DNA of 18,699 nucleotides from Candidatus Poseidoniales archaeon (GCA_003602535.1 QQSA01000091.1:22421-41119), one strand, 5' to 3'. Numbered from the stretch's first letter, positions 1 to 7,319 are shown. Program-made: numbers and translations. Notes: a model not told the origin generated them from the sequence alone.

Positions 1-977
1 GGCGACCCTTCGGGTGTTTCCATTTTTGTAGGTACACCTTCTTGAATCAAAAAGTTCTCAACATCAACCCCGCCTTTAGAATACATTAATCTCTTGAATT
101 TTCTATTGGATAGAGTTAGTAATTCTTCACCACTTCTGACTGCCATTATTCCAAGACCATAGGTCCCACTATCATTCTTGATAAATGCTACAGGTTGTCT
201 ATCTATTCCCAAAGATTCGTACCTTGCTGCGATTCTAGCAAGGAATTCATCAACTTCAGAAGCCAAGATTTTTCGACAGGTTTCTTTCTCTAAGCACTTT
301 CCTTCACTAACAAACCAATCTGTCAACAAATGCCATGGATCTAAATCTAAAATCTCTGCAATCTCATCGACATAACCTTGTAAACAAGCATAGTGTTCAG
401 ATTTTCTACGCCTTTGCCAACCCATATGAGGAGGTGGTGAAACATTATTTGCACCCAATCCAGCGACCATTCCTTCTGTCAAATCATTGTTAAGCATTAT
501 CAAATCAGGTTTTTCCCCGTCAATGTATAGGGTTTCTTCGACCAAATCAACCTGTTCTAGAACTAATGGACCGGTAATACCATCCAACGAACCGTGACCT
601 TCTAACTCAGGTGAACCAACTGTACATCTGAATCCACCATTTTCAATTAATTTCTTGATAGTTGCAACATTTTCGATATATCCCTGATTTCTTGTATGAG
701 ATTCAGGATAGAGATGAACCCACTTGCAATCAGGATTAAGGCGCAAAATATGATCTTTCAACAATGAGGATAATTTGTCAACATCTTGGTCTGAAACATT
801 GTTGAAACCTGCAGGAAAATGATTTGCATCAACTACCGCTACTTTCCAGCCACTATCTCGGATATCGACACTACCATAAATCGGAATTGGTACTTCAGAA
901 CGCTTTTTGGCCATCCATTGAGTTATCAGTTTCCTATTGTCTTCAAGACGTTTAGATAAATCATGAACAACCGACAT
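1..977 (-). CDS. gshA: Glutamate-cysteine ligase, PF08886 (proteobacterial GshA) type, 3' end cut by window
   Basis: Makes gamma-glutamylcysteine from glutamate, cysteine and ATP, the first step of glutathione-type thiol synthesis. I translated 325 codons from ATG at 977 to the window edge with no stop. It matches my memory of the Acidithiobacillus/proteobacterial GshA family (about 430 residues) along its length: GSVDIRDSGWK (35-45), FPAGFNN (54-60), PESHTRNQGY (91-100), LNNDL (162-166), the PPPHMGW/RRRKSEH block (181-195), DPWHLL (213-218) and the nucleotide-binding-like FIKNDSGTYGLGIM (265-278). About 100 C-terminal residues are missing. AGGAGG at 985-990 sits 7 nt before the ATG, and the A of the ATG is the last base of the upstream asnB stop (TAATG), so translation is probably coupled. 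Family assignment is strong; the substrate in this organism is inferred. The family is unlike the GCS2-type GshA of haloarchaea. Confidence 0.85.
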   Translation of the reverse strand, partial: MSVVHDLSKRLEDNRKLITQWMAKKRSEVPIPIYGSVDIRDSGWKVAVVDANHFPAGFNNVSDQDVDKLSSLLKDHILRLNPDCKWVHLYPESHTRNQGYIENVATIKKLIENGGFRCTVGSPELEGHGSLDGITGPLVLEQVDLVEETLYIDGEKPDLIMLNNDLTEGMVAGLGANNVSPPPHMGWQRRRKSEHYACLQGYVDEIAEILDLDPWHLLTDWFVSEGKCLEKETCRKILASEVDEFLARIAARYESLGIDRQPVAFIKNDSGTYGLGIMAVRSGEELLTLSNRKFKRLMYSKGGVDVENFLIQEGVPTKMETPEGS

Positions 978-2689
978 TAAACAACCTCCTCTAACAAATC
1001 GGCAACATCGCCATTACGCTTGTAACGTCCACCATCTAAAATGTGCATGGCCTCAAATAAACCTAAGCCGATTGCTATTTCTGGTTGTCTAACCAATGCT
1101 TTTTCCATGTCATGGTATTTTTTGGCAATATCTTCAACATAAGGGCTGAGTTCAATCATCAGAGAATCTATCATCCTTGGAGAAGTTGCTCTACCTGCAG
1201 GCAACTTTGGTCTTCGAACAATTTCTTTGGGAAGTTTTGTCAAATCGGCTGCCGCTCGCAATGCTGCTTTTTCTTCCAGAGAAGAAGGCAGCTTCCATTC
1301 CATTGGTAATTTAGATGATGCTGAACGATGCCTGCTACCCAAGAAAGGAACTCTTACCTCAAGACTATGTGCCATTGAATGTCTATCGACTAACCTAAGC
1401 TGGAAATTTGATAATTGTCCATTCTCCATCTCAAACTGAAGGAAATCTTCAAGCGAATTTGTATGTTTTTCTGGCGAATGGTCGGTATCCCACCAACCAT
1501 CTCCATGTAAATTTTCGACATCACAATCCATTTCATCTAAACGACTTCTAACTTGCTGTGAATGAGACACTAAATCTCGATATCTAGGATATCCTGCATG
1601 TAATTCATCGGCACCTTGTCCACACAAACCGACAGTAACCGATTCAGACATTTTTTCAAATAGTGGTTGGAAAAATAGAACTGTAACGTCTAAATCTTCG
1701 CCATGCCATGCCAAATCAGGCAATTTTGAATGAAATGAATCCGGTTCAAGGAGATGTTGGTGGTGTTCTAAATCAAGACTAGAAGCCACGACCTCTGCTG
1801 CTTTCCAATCGGGATTATCTTCGCTTTCAGCCACTGTCCAACAGGCAGGAACCGGTTGGTTAGCAATCTCAGCGGCTTCTGAAGCAACCGCACAGACTAG
1901 GCTAGAATCCAATCCTCCTGACAAAACAATTCCAACTGGTACATCTGACATTAATCGGTCACTAACACTTAGAGTGAATGACTCAAGTAAACCTTCAGGG
2001 TCATTCCAATCAACGGAGGGTTTAGCGTTTTGTATCTCAAATCTTGAGATACTTGTCATCTTAGGTAAGCCATCTACTAATTCCCAAACTTCTACTGTCC
2101 CTGGCCTAACTTGATGAACATCAGCAAATAGAGTGGTTCCATCCAATGGATATTCCCATGCTATTCTTACTTTCATGGCCTGTTGATCAATCATAGGAGT
2201 GTAATTTTCATGCGATCTGAGTACTTTTGCTTCCGATGCAAAAACAAGTGAATCATCGACCATAGTTCTCATTAGTGGCTTGATTCCAACAGGATCTCTA
2301 GCCAATATTAATTGTTCATCAGCCCATAATGCAAATGCAAACATCCCGTCTAATTTAGAAATCCACCTTGCATGATCTGAAGCATTTCCTTTCCCGTTAT
2401 GTAAAGATAGGATTACTTCACTGTCACCATTAGTGGAATAGTCATAATGATGAGATTTAAGGTCTAGGTAATTGTAAATCTCTCCATTAACAACACCAAC
2501 CTTACCTGGCCCATAAAGAGGTTGCTTGGAGCCATTTAGATCTAGAATTGCTAACCTCGAATGTGCTAATCCACATTTTTCGTCAGAAAAGATTCCCTTT
2601 CCATTTGGACCTCGGTGATTCATCAGATTAGTCATCCGTTTCAAGATGTCCCTGTCTGGCTGGCCCAGCATACCACCAATGCCACACAT
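977..2689 (-). CDS. asnB: Glutamine-hydrolysing asparagine synthase family amidotransferase (AsnB-like)
   Basis: Probably converts aspartate, glutamine and ATP to asparagine in the cytoplasm. The N-terminal class II glutaminase domain has the nucleophile Cys2 directly after the initiator (MCGIGG), HRGP (25-28), VNGEIYNY (67-74) and GDSE (88-91). The synthetase domain has the PP-loop SGGLDSS (257-263) and GQGADELHAGYPRY (357-370). I chose ATG at 2689 over TTG six bases upstream because it puts Cys at position 2, as the autoprocessed or Met-trimmed nucleophile requires; this gives 570 residues, close to E. coli AsnB (554). It overlaps the gshA start by one base. The GADELHAGY block differs from the usual GSDE-FGGY, so it may amidate something other than aspartate; the tight link to gshA makes a peptide-like acceptor worth considering, but that is inference. 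Confidence 0.85.
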   Translation of the reverse strand: MCGIGGMLGQPDRDILKRMTNLMNHRGPNGKGIFSDEKCGLAHSRLAILDLNGSKQPLYGPGKVGVVNGEIYNYLDLKSHHYDYSTNGDSEVILSLHNGKGNASDHARWISKLDGMFAFALWADEQLILARDPVGIKPLMRTMVDDSLVFASEAKVLRSHENYTPMIDQQAMKVRIAWEYPLDGTTLFADVHQVRPGTVEVWELVDGLPKMTSISRFEIQNAKPSVDWNDPEGLLESFTLSVSDRLMSDVPVGIVLSGGLDSSLVCAVASEAAEIANQPVPACWTVAESEDNPDWKAAEVVASSLDLEHHQHLLEPDSFHSKLPDLAWHGEDLDVTVLFFQPLFEKMSESVTVGLCGQGADELHAGYPRYRDLVSHSQQVRSRLDEMDCDVENLHGDGWWDTDHSPEKHTNSLEDFLQFEMENGQLSNFQLRLVDRHSMAHSLEVRVPFLGSRHRSASSKLPMEWKLPSSLEEKAALRAAADLTKLPKEIVRRPKLPAGRATSPRMIDSLMIELSPYVEDIAKKYHDMEKALVRQPEIAIGLGLFEAMHILDGGRYKRNGDVADLLEEVV

Positions 2690-2741
2690 AATCAATTCTC
2701 GAACAGGTTACTTTTGAGACCTTGTATTTCTAAGGCTTACA

Positions 2742-2852
2742 TCACCATAGTGGGTAAACAAACATGGTGATTATCAAAATCAAGAAAGAAAGTAAAAATG
2801 TAAAAAGATAAGTGCTTTGAGCAGGCTCATTTGATGGGGCATCGTCACTCAT
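2742..2852 (-). CDS. 36-residue single-span membrane peptide
   Basis: Small ORF reading MSDDAPSNEPAQSTYLFTFL, then a strongly hydrophobic stretch, ending FVYPLW and TGA. It has a charged, Pro/Ser-rich N-terminus of about 13 residues and one predicted membrane helix at about 14-34, probably N-out or N-in with almost no C-terminal tail. GGTGAG at about 2858-2863 gives a ribosome binding site at normal spacing before ATG 2852. It lies alone in the 215-base gap between the kinase-like gene and asnB, on the same strand, 52 bases from each. Function unknown; no family recognised. Coding status rests on the ribosome site, the start context and the clean hydrophobic segment. Confidence 0.55.
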   Translation of the reverse strand: MSDDAPSNEPAQSTYLFTFLLSFLILIITMFVYPLW

Positions 2853-2904
2853 TAGGTCTCACCTATACTATGGCGGGGTGCAGAGCCATTTCAACATAAT
2901 GGTC

Positions 2905-2910
2905 TTATAA
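2905..2910 (-). promoter_or_regulatory. Possible TATA box for the 36-aa ORF / asnB / gshA
   Basis: TTATAA on the minus strand overlaps the stop codon of the upstream kinase-like gene. A start about 25 bases downstream would give a leader of about 30 bases carrying the GGTGAG site before ATG 2852. Archaeal TATA position is the only evidence. Confidence 0.3.
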
Positions 2911-3522
2911 CCAAGGTACTAGCAATATTATCGCTGATAAAGGTATGAGCAACATTGTCGCATTATCATCTATCCATCTCAATCTTGGCCATTCAGCAGC
3001 CACGCATAATGGGCCCATCACAAATGCCAATAATAGAGGAGTTGAAATGAAATGCCAGGAAGAAATCCAAATTAATGCTATGAATACAGAACCCACAATA
3101 AATACTGTTCTGGAGTCGTATTCTTTTCTCCTAAGTTCACCCAAAAATGGATCACCTAGTGACAATGAAAGAATCAATGGCCACACTAATTCAGGGTATT
3201 CTGAAAGTACCATGAAAGTCAAGCCAACTGCAAAGGCACCCCATGCTAATGCACTTACTTGTTTGGATTCATAATCTCGTTGACCAAATATCGTAATTCC
3301 TAACTTGAGTCTTATTGCCTCTGCGAAAACCAATGCTAGAGTCAAAAAGGAGACTAATTGAAGCTCGGATAATGACACATAATCGGACAATTGCTCTGCA
3401 TATTCATAGTAAATCAATGGAATAAATGACATACCAATGTGGAATAATCTCCTAAAGAGATGACCATACATCCCACCAACCGAGTGGTCTACCGGATCTG
3501 TTAACTCTACTTGGTCATTCAT
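2905..3522 (-). CDS. Polyprenol/dolichol/phytol kinase-like integral membrane protein
   Basis: A 205-residue polytopic membrane protein, with about six hydrophobic segments. Its landmarks resemble the SEC59/VTE5 CTP-dependent lipid kinase family: an Arg-Arg-x-Phe-His start to the first span (RRLFHIGMSFIPL, about 24-36), a central SLSLGDPFLGELRRKEYDSR (about 120-139) matching the family's SxGD...GxxxG+ nucleotide region, and WIDDNATMLL near the C-terminus, matching the DDN motif of dolichol kinases. Likely product: a phosphorylated isoprenoid alcohol (archaeal dolichol for glycosylation, or geranylgeraniol salvage). A CDP-archaeol synthase relative is the main alternative, less likely because of DDN. 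ATG at 3522 overlaps the meaB stop by 8 bases (ATGAATGA), indicating coupling, although no metabolic link to MeaB is obvious. Confidence 0.65.
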   Translation of the reverse strand: MNDQVELTDPVDHSVGGMYGHLFRRLFHIGMSFIPLIYYEYAEQLSDYVSLSELQLVSFLTLALVFAEAIRLKLGITIFGQRDYESKQVSALAWGAFAVGLTFMVLSEYPELVWPLILSLSLGDPFLGELRRKEYDSRTVFIVGSVFIALIWISSWHFISTPLLLAFVMGPLCVAAEWPRLRWIDDNATMLLIPLSAIILLVPWL

Positions 3523-4336
3523 TGAGTTGCCTCAGTGCTTCCTCGAGTACTAACCCTTCTTCAGACATGCGGTCAAGTATGGACTCAAAAGCCGGGTTTT
3601 GAATGAGAATGTTCTCATGCGCCATCAATAATTGCTGACGAGCTCTAGCTCGGCGAGATGTTGTCCTATCTTCCAAATTCATAATCATATTAGATAATTC
3701 ATCCAATCCTTCGCCACTGATTGCACTGGTACGAATTACGGGTGGTGCATCATCGGTTATCGTCAACGATACAGTAAGATCATTGACAACTTTCTCTGCA
3801 CCTTCCATATCAGATTTGTTTACTACAATTAAATCTGCTAATTCTAGTAATCCCGCTTTTTCAGCCTGTATACCATCTCCTCGACCTGGCCCCTCGACTA
3901 CTACAATGCGATTTGCTATTGCGGCACATCGCATTTCAGATTGGCCAGCACCCACGGTTTCAATCAATACCATATCGTAATTATTAGCCAACAAATGGTT
4001 AGCAAGGCCCTTAACTATAGAAGGTATTGAACCACTAGATGAACGAGTAGCTATACTTCTAACGTAGATTGATTCTGCTTTCGTTTTATCATCTAAAACG
4101 GTTAAGCGAATTCTATCACCTAATAGTGCTCCACCACTTATTGGAGATGTAGGGTCGACTGCAAGAACTGCCACTTTGTTCTCGGGAGTTAAGCGATGAA
4201 GAATTCCATCGACCAAACATGATTTGCCAACACCAGGAGGGCCGGTTATTGCAATGACAAGACCATCACAATCTACAGCCTGCAACTCGCCATTCTCTAT
4301 AGCAGATAATTGCCTGGCAAGCTGCCTACGATCCAA
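3515..4336 (-). CDS. meaB: MeaB/ArgK-type G3E GTPase, methylmalonyl-CoA mutase chaperone
   Basis: P-loop GTPase that protects and reloads adenosylcobalamin on methylmalonyl-CoA mutase. Visible motifs: Walker A GPPGVGKS (32-39), DPTSP (61-65) with the following SGGALLGDRIR, RS-ATR-SSG (93-103), Walker B/switch ETVGAGQSE (126-134) and the guanine-specificity NKSD (173-176). The first residues DRRQLARQLSAIENG already match the conserved family core, so although 273 residues is short against about 330 for E. coli ArgK, the shortening is at the very N-terminus and the C-terminal dimer arm. The only usable start in frame is TTG at 4336, immediately after the TGA of the upstream cobalamin-binding gene with no spacer; expression presumably depends on translational coupling. 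Confidence 0.9.
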   Translation of the reverse strand: MDRRQLARQLSAIENGELQAVDCDGLVIAITGPPGVGKSCLVDGILHRLTPENKVAVLAVDPTSPISGGALLGDRIRLTVLDDKTKAESIYVRSIATRSSSGSIPSIVKGLANHLLANNYDMVLIETVGAGQSEMRCAAIANRIVVVEGPGRGDGIQAEKAGLLELADLIVVNKSDMEGAEKVVNDLTVSLTITDDAPPVIRTSAISGEGLDELSNMIMNLEDRTTSRRARARQQLLMAHENILIQNPAFESILDRMSEEGLVLEEALRQLNE

Positions 4337-4774
4337 TCAAACACCCCAATGCCAATCATCTTTTGACCCTACGCCACAATCACGTGTAGAAGCATGATTT
4401 ACAAATTCAAGAATTTCAGAAGAAGGAGTTCCTGGGCCAAAAATTGCTCTAACTCCGGCATCATAAAGTGGTGCTCGATCAGATTCAGGGATGATCCCGC
4501 CACCAAATACAACAACATCATCTAAACCTGCATCCCGAAGAAGTTCACAGATCTTAGGGAATAAATGGCTGTGGGCACCAGATAACGATGACAAACCTAC
4601 AAACCTAGCATCTTCATCCATAATGGTTCTAACAATTTGGCTCGGTGTTCGGCGAAGTCCGGTGTAAATGACTTCATGGCCTCCGTCCCGCAATGCACGA
4701 GCTACAACCTTAGCACCTCTATCATGACCATCAAGGCCCGGTTTGGCTATCACGATGCGTTGTCGGACTCCCAT
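4337..4774 (-). CDS. mcmA2: Methylmalonyl-CoA mutase small (cobalamin-binding) subunit
   Basis: Cobalamin-binding domain of methylmalonyl-CoA mutase as a free subunit (145 residues from ATG 4774), as in archaeal split mutases. The B12 signature D-x-H-x-x-G is DGHDRG (15-20), with His17 the lower axial cobalt ligand; it is followed by the SxL motif region (GLSSLSGAH) and GGGIIP, the three standard cobalamin contacts. An in-frame GTG at 4828 would add 18 residues of no clear fold (TPQPLHRRSYTRR), so I prefer ATG 4774, where the conserved sequence begins. The large substrate-binding chain is not in the window. It partners functionally with the abutting meaB and with the divergent carboxylase genes: propionyl-CoA, methylmalonyl-CoA, succinyl-CoA. 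Confidence 0.88.
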   Translation of the reverse strand: MGVRQRIVIAKPGLDGHDRGAKVVARALRDGGHEVIYTGLRRTPSQIVRTIMDEDARFVGLSSLSGAHSHLFPKICELLRDAGLDDVVVFGGGIIPESDRAPLYDAGVRAIFGPGTPSSEILEFVNHASTRDCGVGSKDDWHWGV

Positions 4775-4874
4775 ATTACGGCGTGTGTAGGAGCGTCTAT
4801 GAAGCGGTTGCGGTGTAGAAATGCTCACACAAGCAATAAGGAGGGGCTATCACTGTCGCGGTTTGGCGAAAGGC
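4775..4874. promoter_or_regulatory. Divergent promoter region, mutase arm versus carboxylase arm
   Basis: If both preferred starts are right, 100 bases separate the two divergent transcription units. No convincing TATA box is visible on either strand. A purine-rich AAGGAGGGG at 4838-4846 looks like a strong ribosome site but no start codon follows at the usual 5-10 bases; the nearest carboxylase start is 28 bases on. Confidence 0.4.
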
Positions 4875-6428
4875 ATGATGGGTACCGATGAGAGACTTAG
4901 GGACCTGCGAGCGCGCAAGGCGCGAGTTGAAGCAGGCGGAGGCCAATTAAGGGTTGATGCTCAACACAAGAGAGGAAAAATGACCGCAAGAGAGCGCCTA
5001 GAAATGCTACTCGATGACGGTTCTTTTCAGGAAATTGATGCTCTAGTTGAACATCGTTGCAGAGATTTTGACATGGACAAAAATGTAATTCCCGGCGATG
5101 GCGTTGTTACAGGGCACGGTACTGTAAATGGAAGAGAAATTTTTGCTTTCGCCCAAGACTTTACTGTATACGGTGGTAGTCTAGGAGAAATGCACGGATT
5201 GAAAATATGTAAAGTACTAGACATGGCACTCAAAACAGGAAGACCTGTAATTGGACTAAATGATAGTGGAGGAGCTAGAATCCAAGAGGGTGTTGCAAGT
5301 TTAGGATCCTATGCAGAGATATTTTTTAGAAATGTCAGAGCAAGTGGAGTAGTTCCACAAATTAGTGTAATAATGGGCCCTTGTGCAGGAGGAGCTGTTT
5401 ATTCTCCTGCAATCACTGACTTTGTAATCATGGTTGACAAAACCGCACACATGTTCATCACCGGACCAGAAGTAATCAAGACGGTCACAAACGAAGAAGT
5501 TTCATTCGAAGATTTAGGAGGAGCTGGGACTCATGGCAGTAAGTCAGGAGTATCTCACTTTACAGCAGAAGATGACCAAGCAGCAATTGATCTCGCTAGA
5601 GATTTAGTGGATTTGCTACCATCTAACAATATGGAAAAGCCGCCTGAAAAGAAAACTAGTGATCCTGCAAACAGGGTTTGCGAAAAGTTAGACAGTATTG
5701 TTCCAGAAGACCCTACAAAACCATATGATGTCAAAGATGTAATTACAGAAATACTTGATGATGGAGGTTTCCTAGAAGTTCAAGAGAACTGGGCTGGAAA
5801 CATCGTAGTTGGATTCGGACACTTAAACGGTGCAACGGTAGGTATTGTTGCTAATCAGCCTAAGATGTTAGCAGGGTGCTTAGACATTGATGCAAGCGAT
5901 AAGGCTGCGAGATTCGTAAGATTTTGTGATGCTTTCAATATTCCACTAATCACACTCGAAGATGTCCCCGGATTCTTGCCAGGAACAAATCAAGAATGGG
6001 GTGGAATTATTAGACATGGAGCAAAGTTGCTTTATGCTTATGCCGAAGCAACCGTTCCTAAATTGACAGTTATTCTAAGGAAGGCATACGGGGGCGCATA
6101 TGATGTGATGTCCTCAAAACATATCAGAGGCGATTACAACGTTGCATGGCCTAGTGCAGAACTAGCAGTAATGGGTGCAGAAGGTGCTGTTCAAATTATC
6201 CATCGACGCAGATTACAAAATGCGAGAGACCCTGATGGAGAAAGGGGACGACTAATCGAAGACTTCGAAGAAAAATTCGCCAACCCATACAAGGCAGCAG
6301 CCCTAGGTTACTTAGATGATGTAATCGAACCCAATCAAACTCGAGATAGATTGTGTAAAGCACTTGGGATGTTGCTCGATAAAGAGGAATTACGACCTGC
6401 AAGGAAACACGGTAACATACCATTGTGA
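4875..6428 (+). CDS. pccB: Propionyl-CoA/acyl-CoA carboxylase beta (carboxyltransferase) subunit
   Basis: Transfers CO2 from carboxybiotin to an acyl-CoA, probably propionyl-CoA, giving methylmalonyl-CoA. 517 residues from ATG 4875, typical for PccB/AccD5. The N-terminal crotonase half has GGARIQEGVASLGSYAEIF and the oxyanion glycines in GPCAGGAVYSP; the C-terminal half has GFLPGTNQEWGGIIRHGAKLL and KAYGGAYDVMSSKHI. Asp410 in GGAYD is at the position where, in actinobacterial enzymes, Asp marks propionyl- and Ile marks acetyl-CoA preference (established knowledge, recalled). An in-frame ATG at 4821 would add 18 residues unlike the family (LTQAIRRGYHCRG), so I chose 4875; 4878 is also possible. 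Nine bases separate it from the next gene. Divergent neighbours for methylmalonyl-CoA mutase support propionyl-CoA as substrate. Confidence 0.9.
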   Translation: MMGTDERLRDLRARKARVEAGGGQLRVDAQHKRGKMTARERLEMLLDDGSFQEIDALVEHRCRDFDMDKNVIPGDGVVTGHGTVNGREIFAFAQDFTVYGGSLGEMHGLKICKVLDMALKTGRPVIGLNDSGGARIQEGVASLGSYAEIFFRNVRASGVVPQISVIMGPCAGGAVYSPAITDFVIMVDKTAHMFITGPEVIKTVTNEEVSFEDLGGAGTHGSKSGVSHFTAEDDQAAIDLARDLVDLLPSNNMEKPPEKKTSDPANRVCEKLDSIVPEDPTKPYDVKDVITEILDDGGFLEVQENWAGNIVVGFGHLNGATVGIVANQPKMLAGCLDIDASDKAARFVRFCDAFNIPLITLEDVPGFLPGTNQEWGGIIRHGAKLLYAYAEATVPKLTVILRKAYGGAYDVMSSKHIRGDYNVAWPSAELAVMGAEGAVQIIHRRRLQNARDPDGERGRLIEDFEEKFANPYKAAALGYLDDVIEPNQTRDRLCKALGMLLDKEELRPARKHGNIPL

Positions 6429-6437
6429 GTTGATGAT

Positions 6438-6623
6438 ATGGCAGATATTAAAACACTAAGAATGGCAGCAATAGCAGCAGTATTGGCTGCATCTTCAACT
6501 GCAGAAGACCCTTCACAAGTTGGACGGAAATCTGGAGAAGCATGGGCAGAAGATCACAGAAGGATGAATATGGGAATGTCTTCTTTAATGCATAAAAGGA
6601 GCTCACGCTCCCCTTGGAGGTGA
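6438..6623 (+). CDS. Small accessory subunit of the acyl-CoA carboxylase (AccE/PccX-like)
   Basis: A 61-residue soluble, Ala- and Arg-rich peptide lying between carboxyltransferase and biotin carrier genes. The layout, a helix rich in Ala/Val/Leu (RMAAIAAVLAASS, 8-20), a loop, then Trp and basic residues (AWAEDHRR, 35-42) and a final SPWR, resembles the epsilon subunit (AccE) of actinobacterial acyl-CoA carboxylases and the small third subunits such as haloarchaeal PccX, which bridge the biotin carboxylase and carboxyltransferase. Similarity is at the level of pattern, not identity, and length is in the right range. It ends five bases before the biotin carrier start, with its TGA inside that gene's ribosome site. 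The role as assembly subunit is inferred from position and pattern. Confidence 0.65.
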   Translation: MADIKTLRMAAIAAVLAASSTAEDPSQVGRKSGEAWAEDHRRMNMGMSSLMHKRSSRSPWR

Positions 6624-6628
6624 AAATA

Positions 6629-7036
6629 ATGAGTGATACTCGTAAGATCATAGTCAATGGAGAAGAATTTGAAGTAGAACTTGAACAAGATGGCGAATTA
6701 TGGAAGGCTACTGTCGAAGGAGAAACCTTCGAAATCAAAGTACCAGATTCTGGACCTGCACCAAAGCAACGTAGATCCTCTGGTGGAAAATCAAAGAAGT
6801 CCGGTAAAGTTACTGCAAACATCCCAGGTAAAGTGGTAACCGTTGAAGTAAAAGTTGGTCAAGAAGTTGAAGAAGGACAAGTTGTAATGATTTTAGAAGC
6901 CATGAAAATGCAAAATGAAATCCAAGCCCCAGTTGCGGGAACTGTAACAGAAATTCATTGTGAAGAAGGTCAATCAATCGAGGCCAATGTTCCACTATTG
7001 GTAATTACACCTCCAGAAACAGGTGATGATGCGTGA
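6629..7036 (+). CDS. Biotin carboxyl carrier protein (separate BCCP subunit)
   Basis: Carries carboxybiotin between the biotin carboxylase and PccB. 135 residues: an N-terminal beta-rich segment (IIVNGEEFEVELEQDG, 7-22), a basic Ser/Gly linker (about 46-60), and a C-terminal biotinyl domain with EAMKMQNE, where Lys93 is the expected biotinylation site, between the paired GKVV and GTVTEI hairpins. ATG 6629 was chosen over TTG 6614 because GGAGGTGA at 6616-6623 is a strong ribosome site 5 bases before it, and overlaps the preceding gene's stop. It is the gamma-type carrier used by archaeal and decarboxylase-like enzymes, not fused to biotin carboxylase; that partner subunit is absent from the window. 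Confidence 0.92.
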   Translation: MSDTRKIIVNGEEFEVELEQDGELWKATVEGETFEIKVPDSGPAPKQRRSSGGKSKKSGKVTANIPGKVVTVEVKVGQEVEEGQVVMILEAMKMQNEIQAPVAGTVTEIHCEEGQSIEANVPLLVITPPETGDDA

Positions 7037-7079
7037 TTAATTACAATCATTAAAGCGAGACGGAGTTTAGGGTGGTAAC

Positions 7080-7319
7080 ATGGGAGAAGATGCAGTCTGT
7101 GATTATCCTGGATGTGGAGATACCGGAGAAATCATTTCTCGACTATCTCCTGAAGGCTATCTAGTTGCTACAGGAAAGAAGGCATATTCCTTCAGGGAAG
7201 CATATCGACGCTTCCATTATTGTGCAAAGCACCATGAAGAATTGATGGGTGGTGTTTGGTCTAGAGTACGCAAGCCAGATGACAAAAAAGATGGTCATGT
7301 AGCACCTACTGCAATATAA
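7080..7319 (+). CDS. Small Cys/His-rich protein, possible zinc-binding
   Basis: 79-residue soluble protein not recognised as a known family. It has CDYPGC (Cys7, Cys12) near the N-terminus and YCAKHHEE (Cys48, His51/His52) after a 35-residue stretch containing FREAYRRFHY. Two Cys, then Cys plus His, fit one tetrahedral zinc site of treble-clef or ribbon type. GGGTGGT at about 7069-7075 gives a ribosome site before ATG 7080. It lies 43 bases after the biotin carrier and is probably in the same transcript. C-terminal tail is charged and disordered-looking. Zinc binding and any tie to the carboxylase are inference. Confidence 0.7.
   Translation: MGEDAVCDYPGCGDTGEIISRLSPEGYLVATGKKAYSFREAYRRFHYCAKHHEELMGGVWSRVRKPDDKKDGHVAPTAI

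Noticed and set aside
4821..4874. Upstream ATG start for pccB giving 18 more residues
   Set aside because: The extra residues do not resemble the family N-terminus and would use up the divergent promoter region.
6448..6822. Long minus-strand open frame opposite the small carboxylase subunit and biotin carrier
   Set aside because: The plus strand has a definite biotinyl domain and ribosome sites; the antisense product is low-complexity Leu/Ser/Phe typical of a mirror frame.
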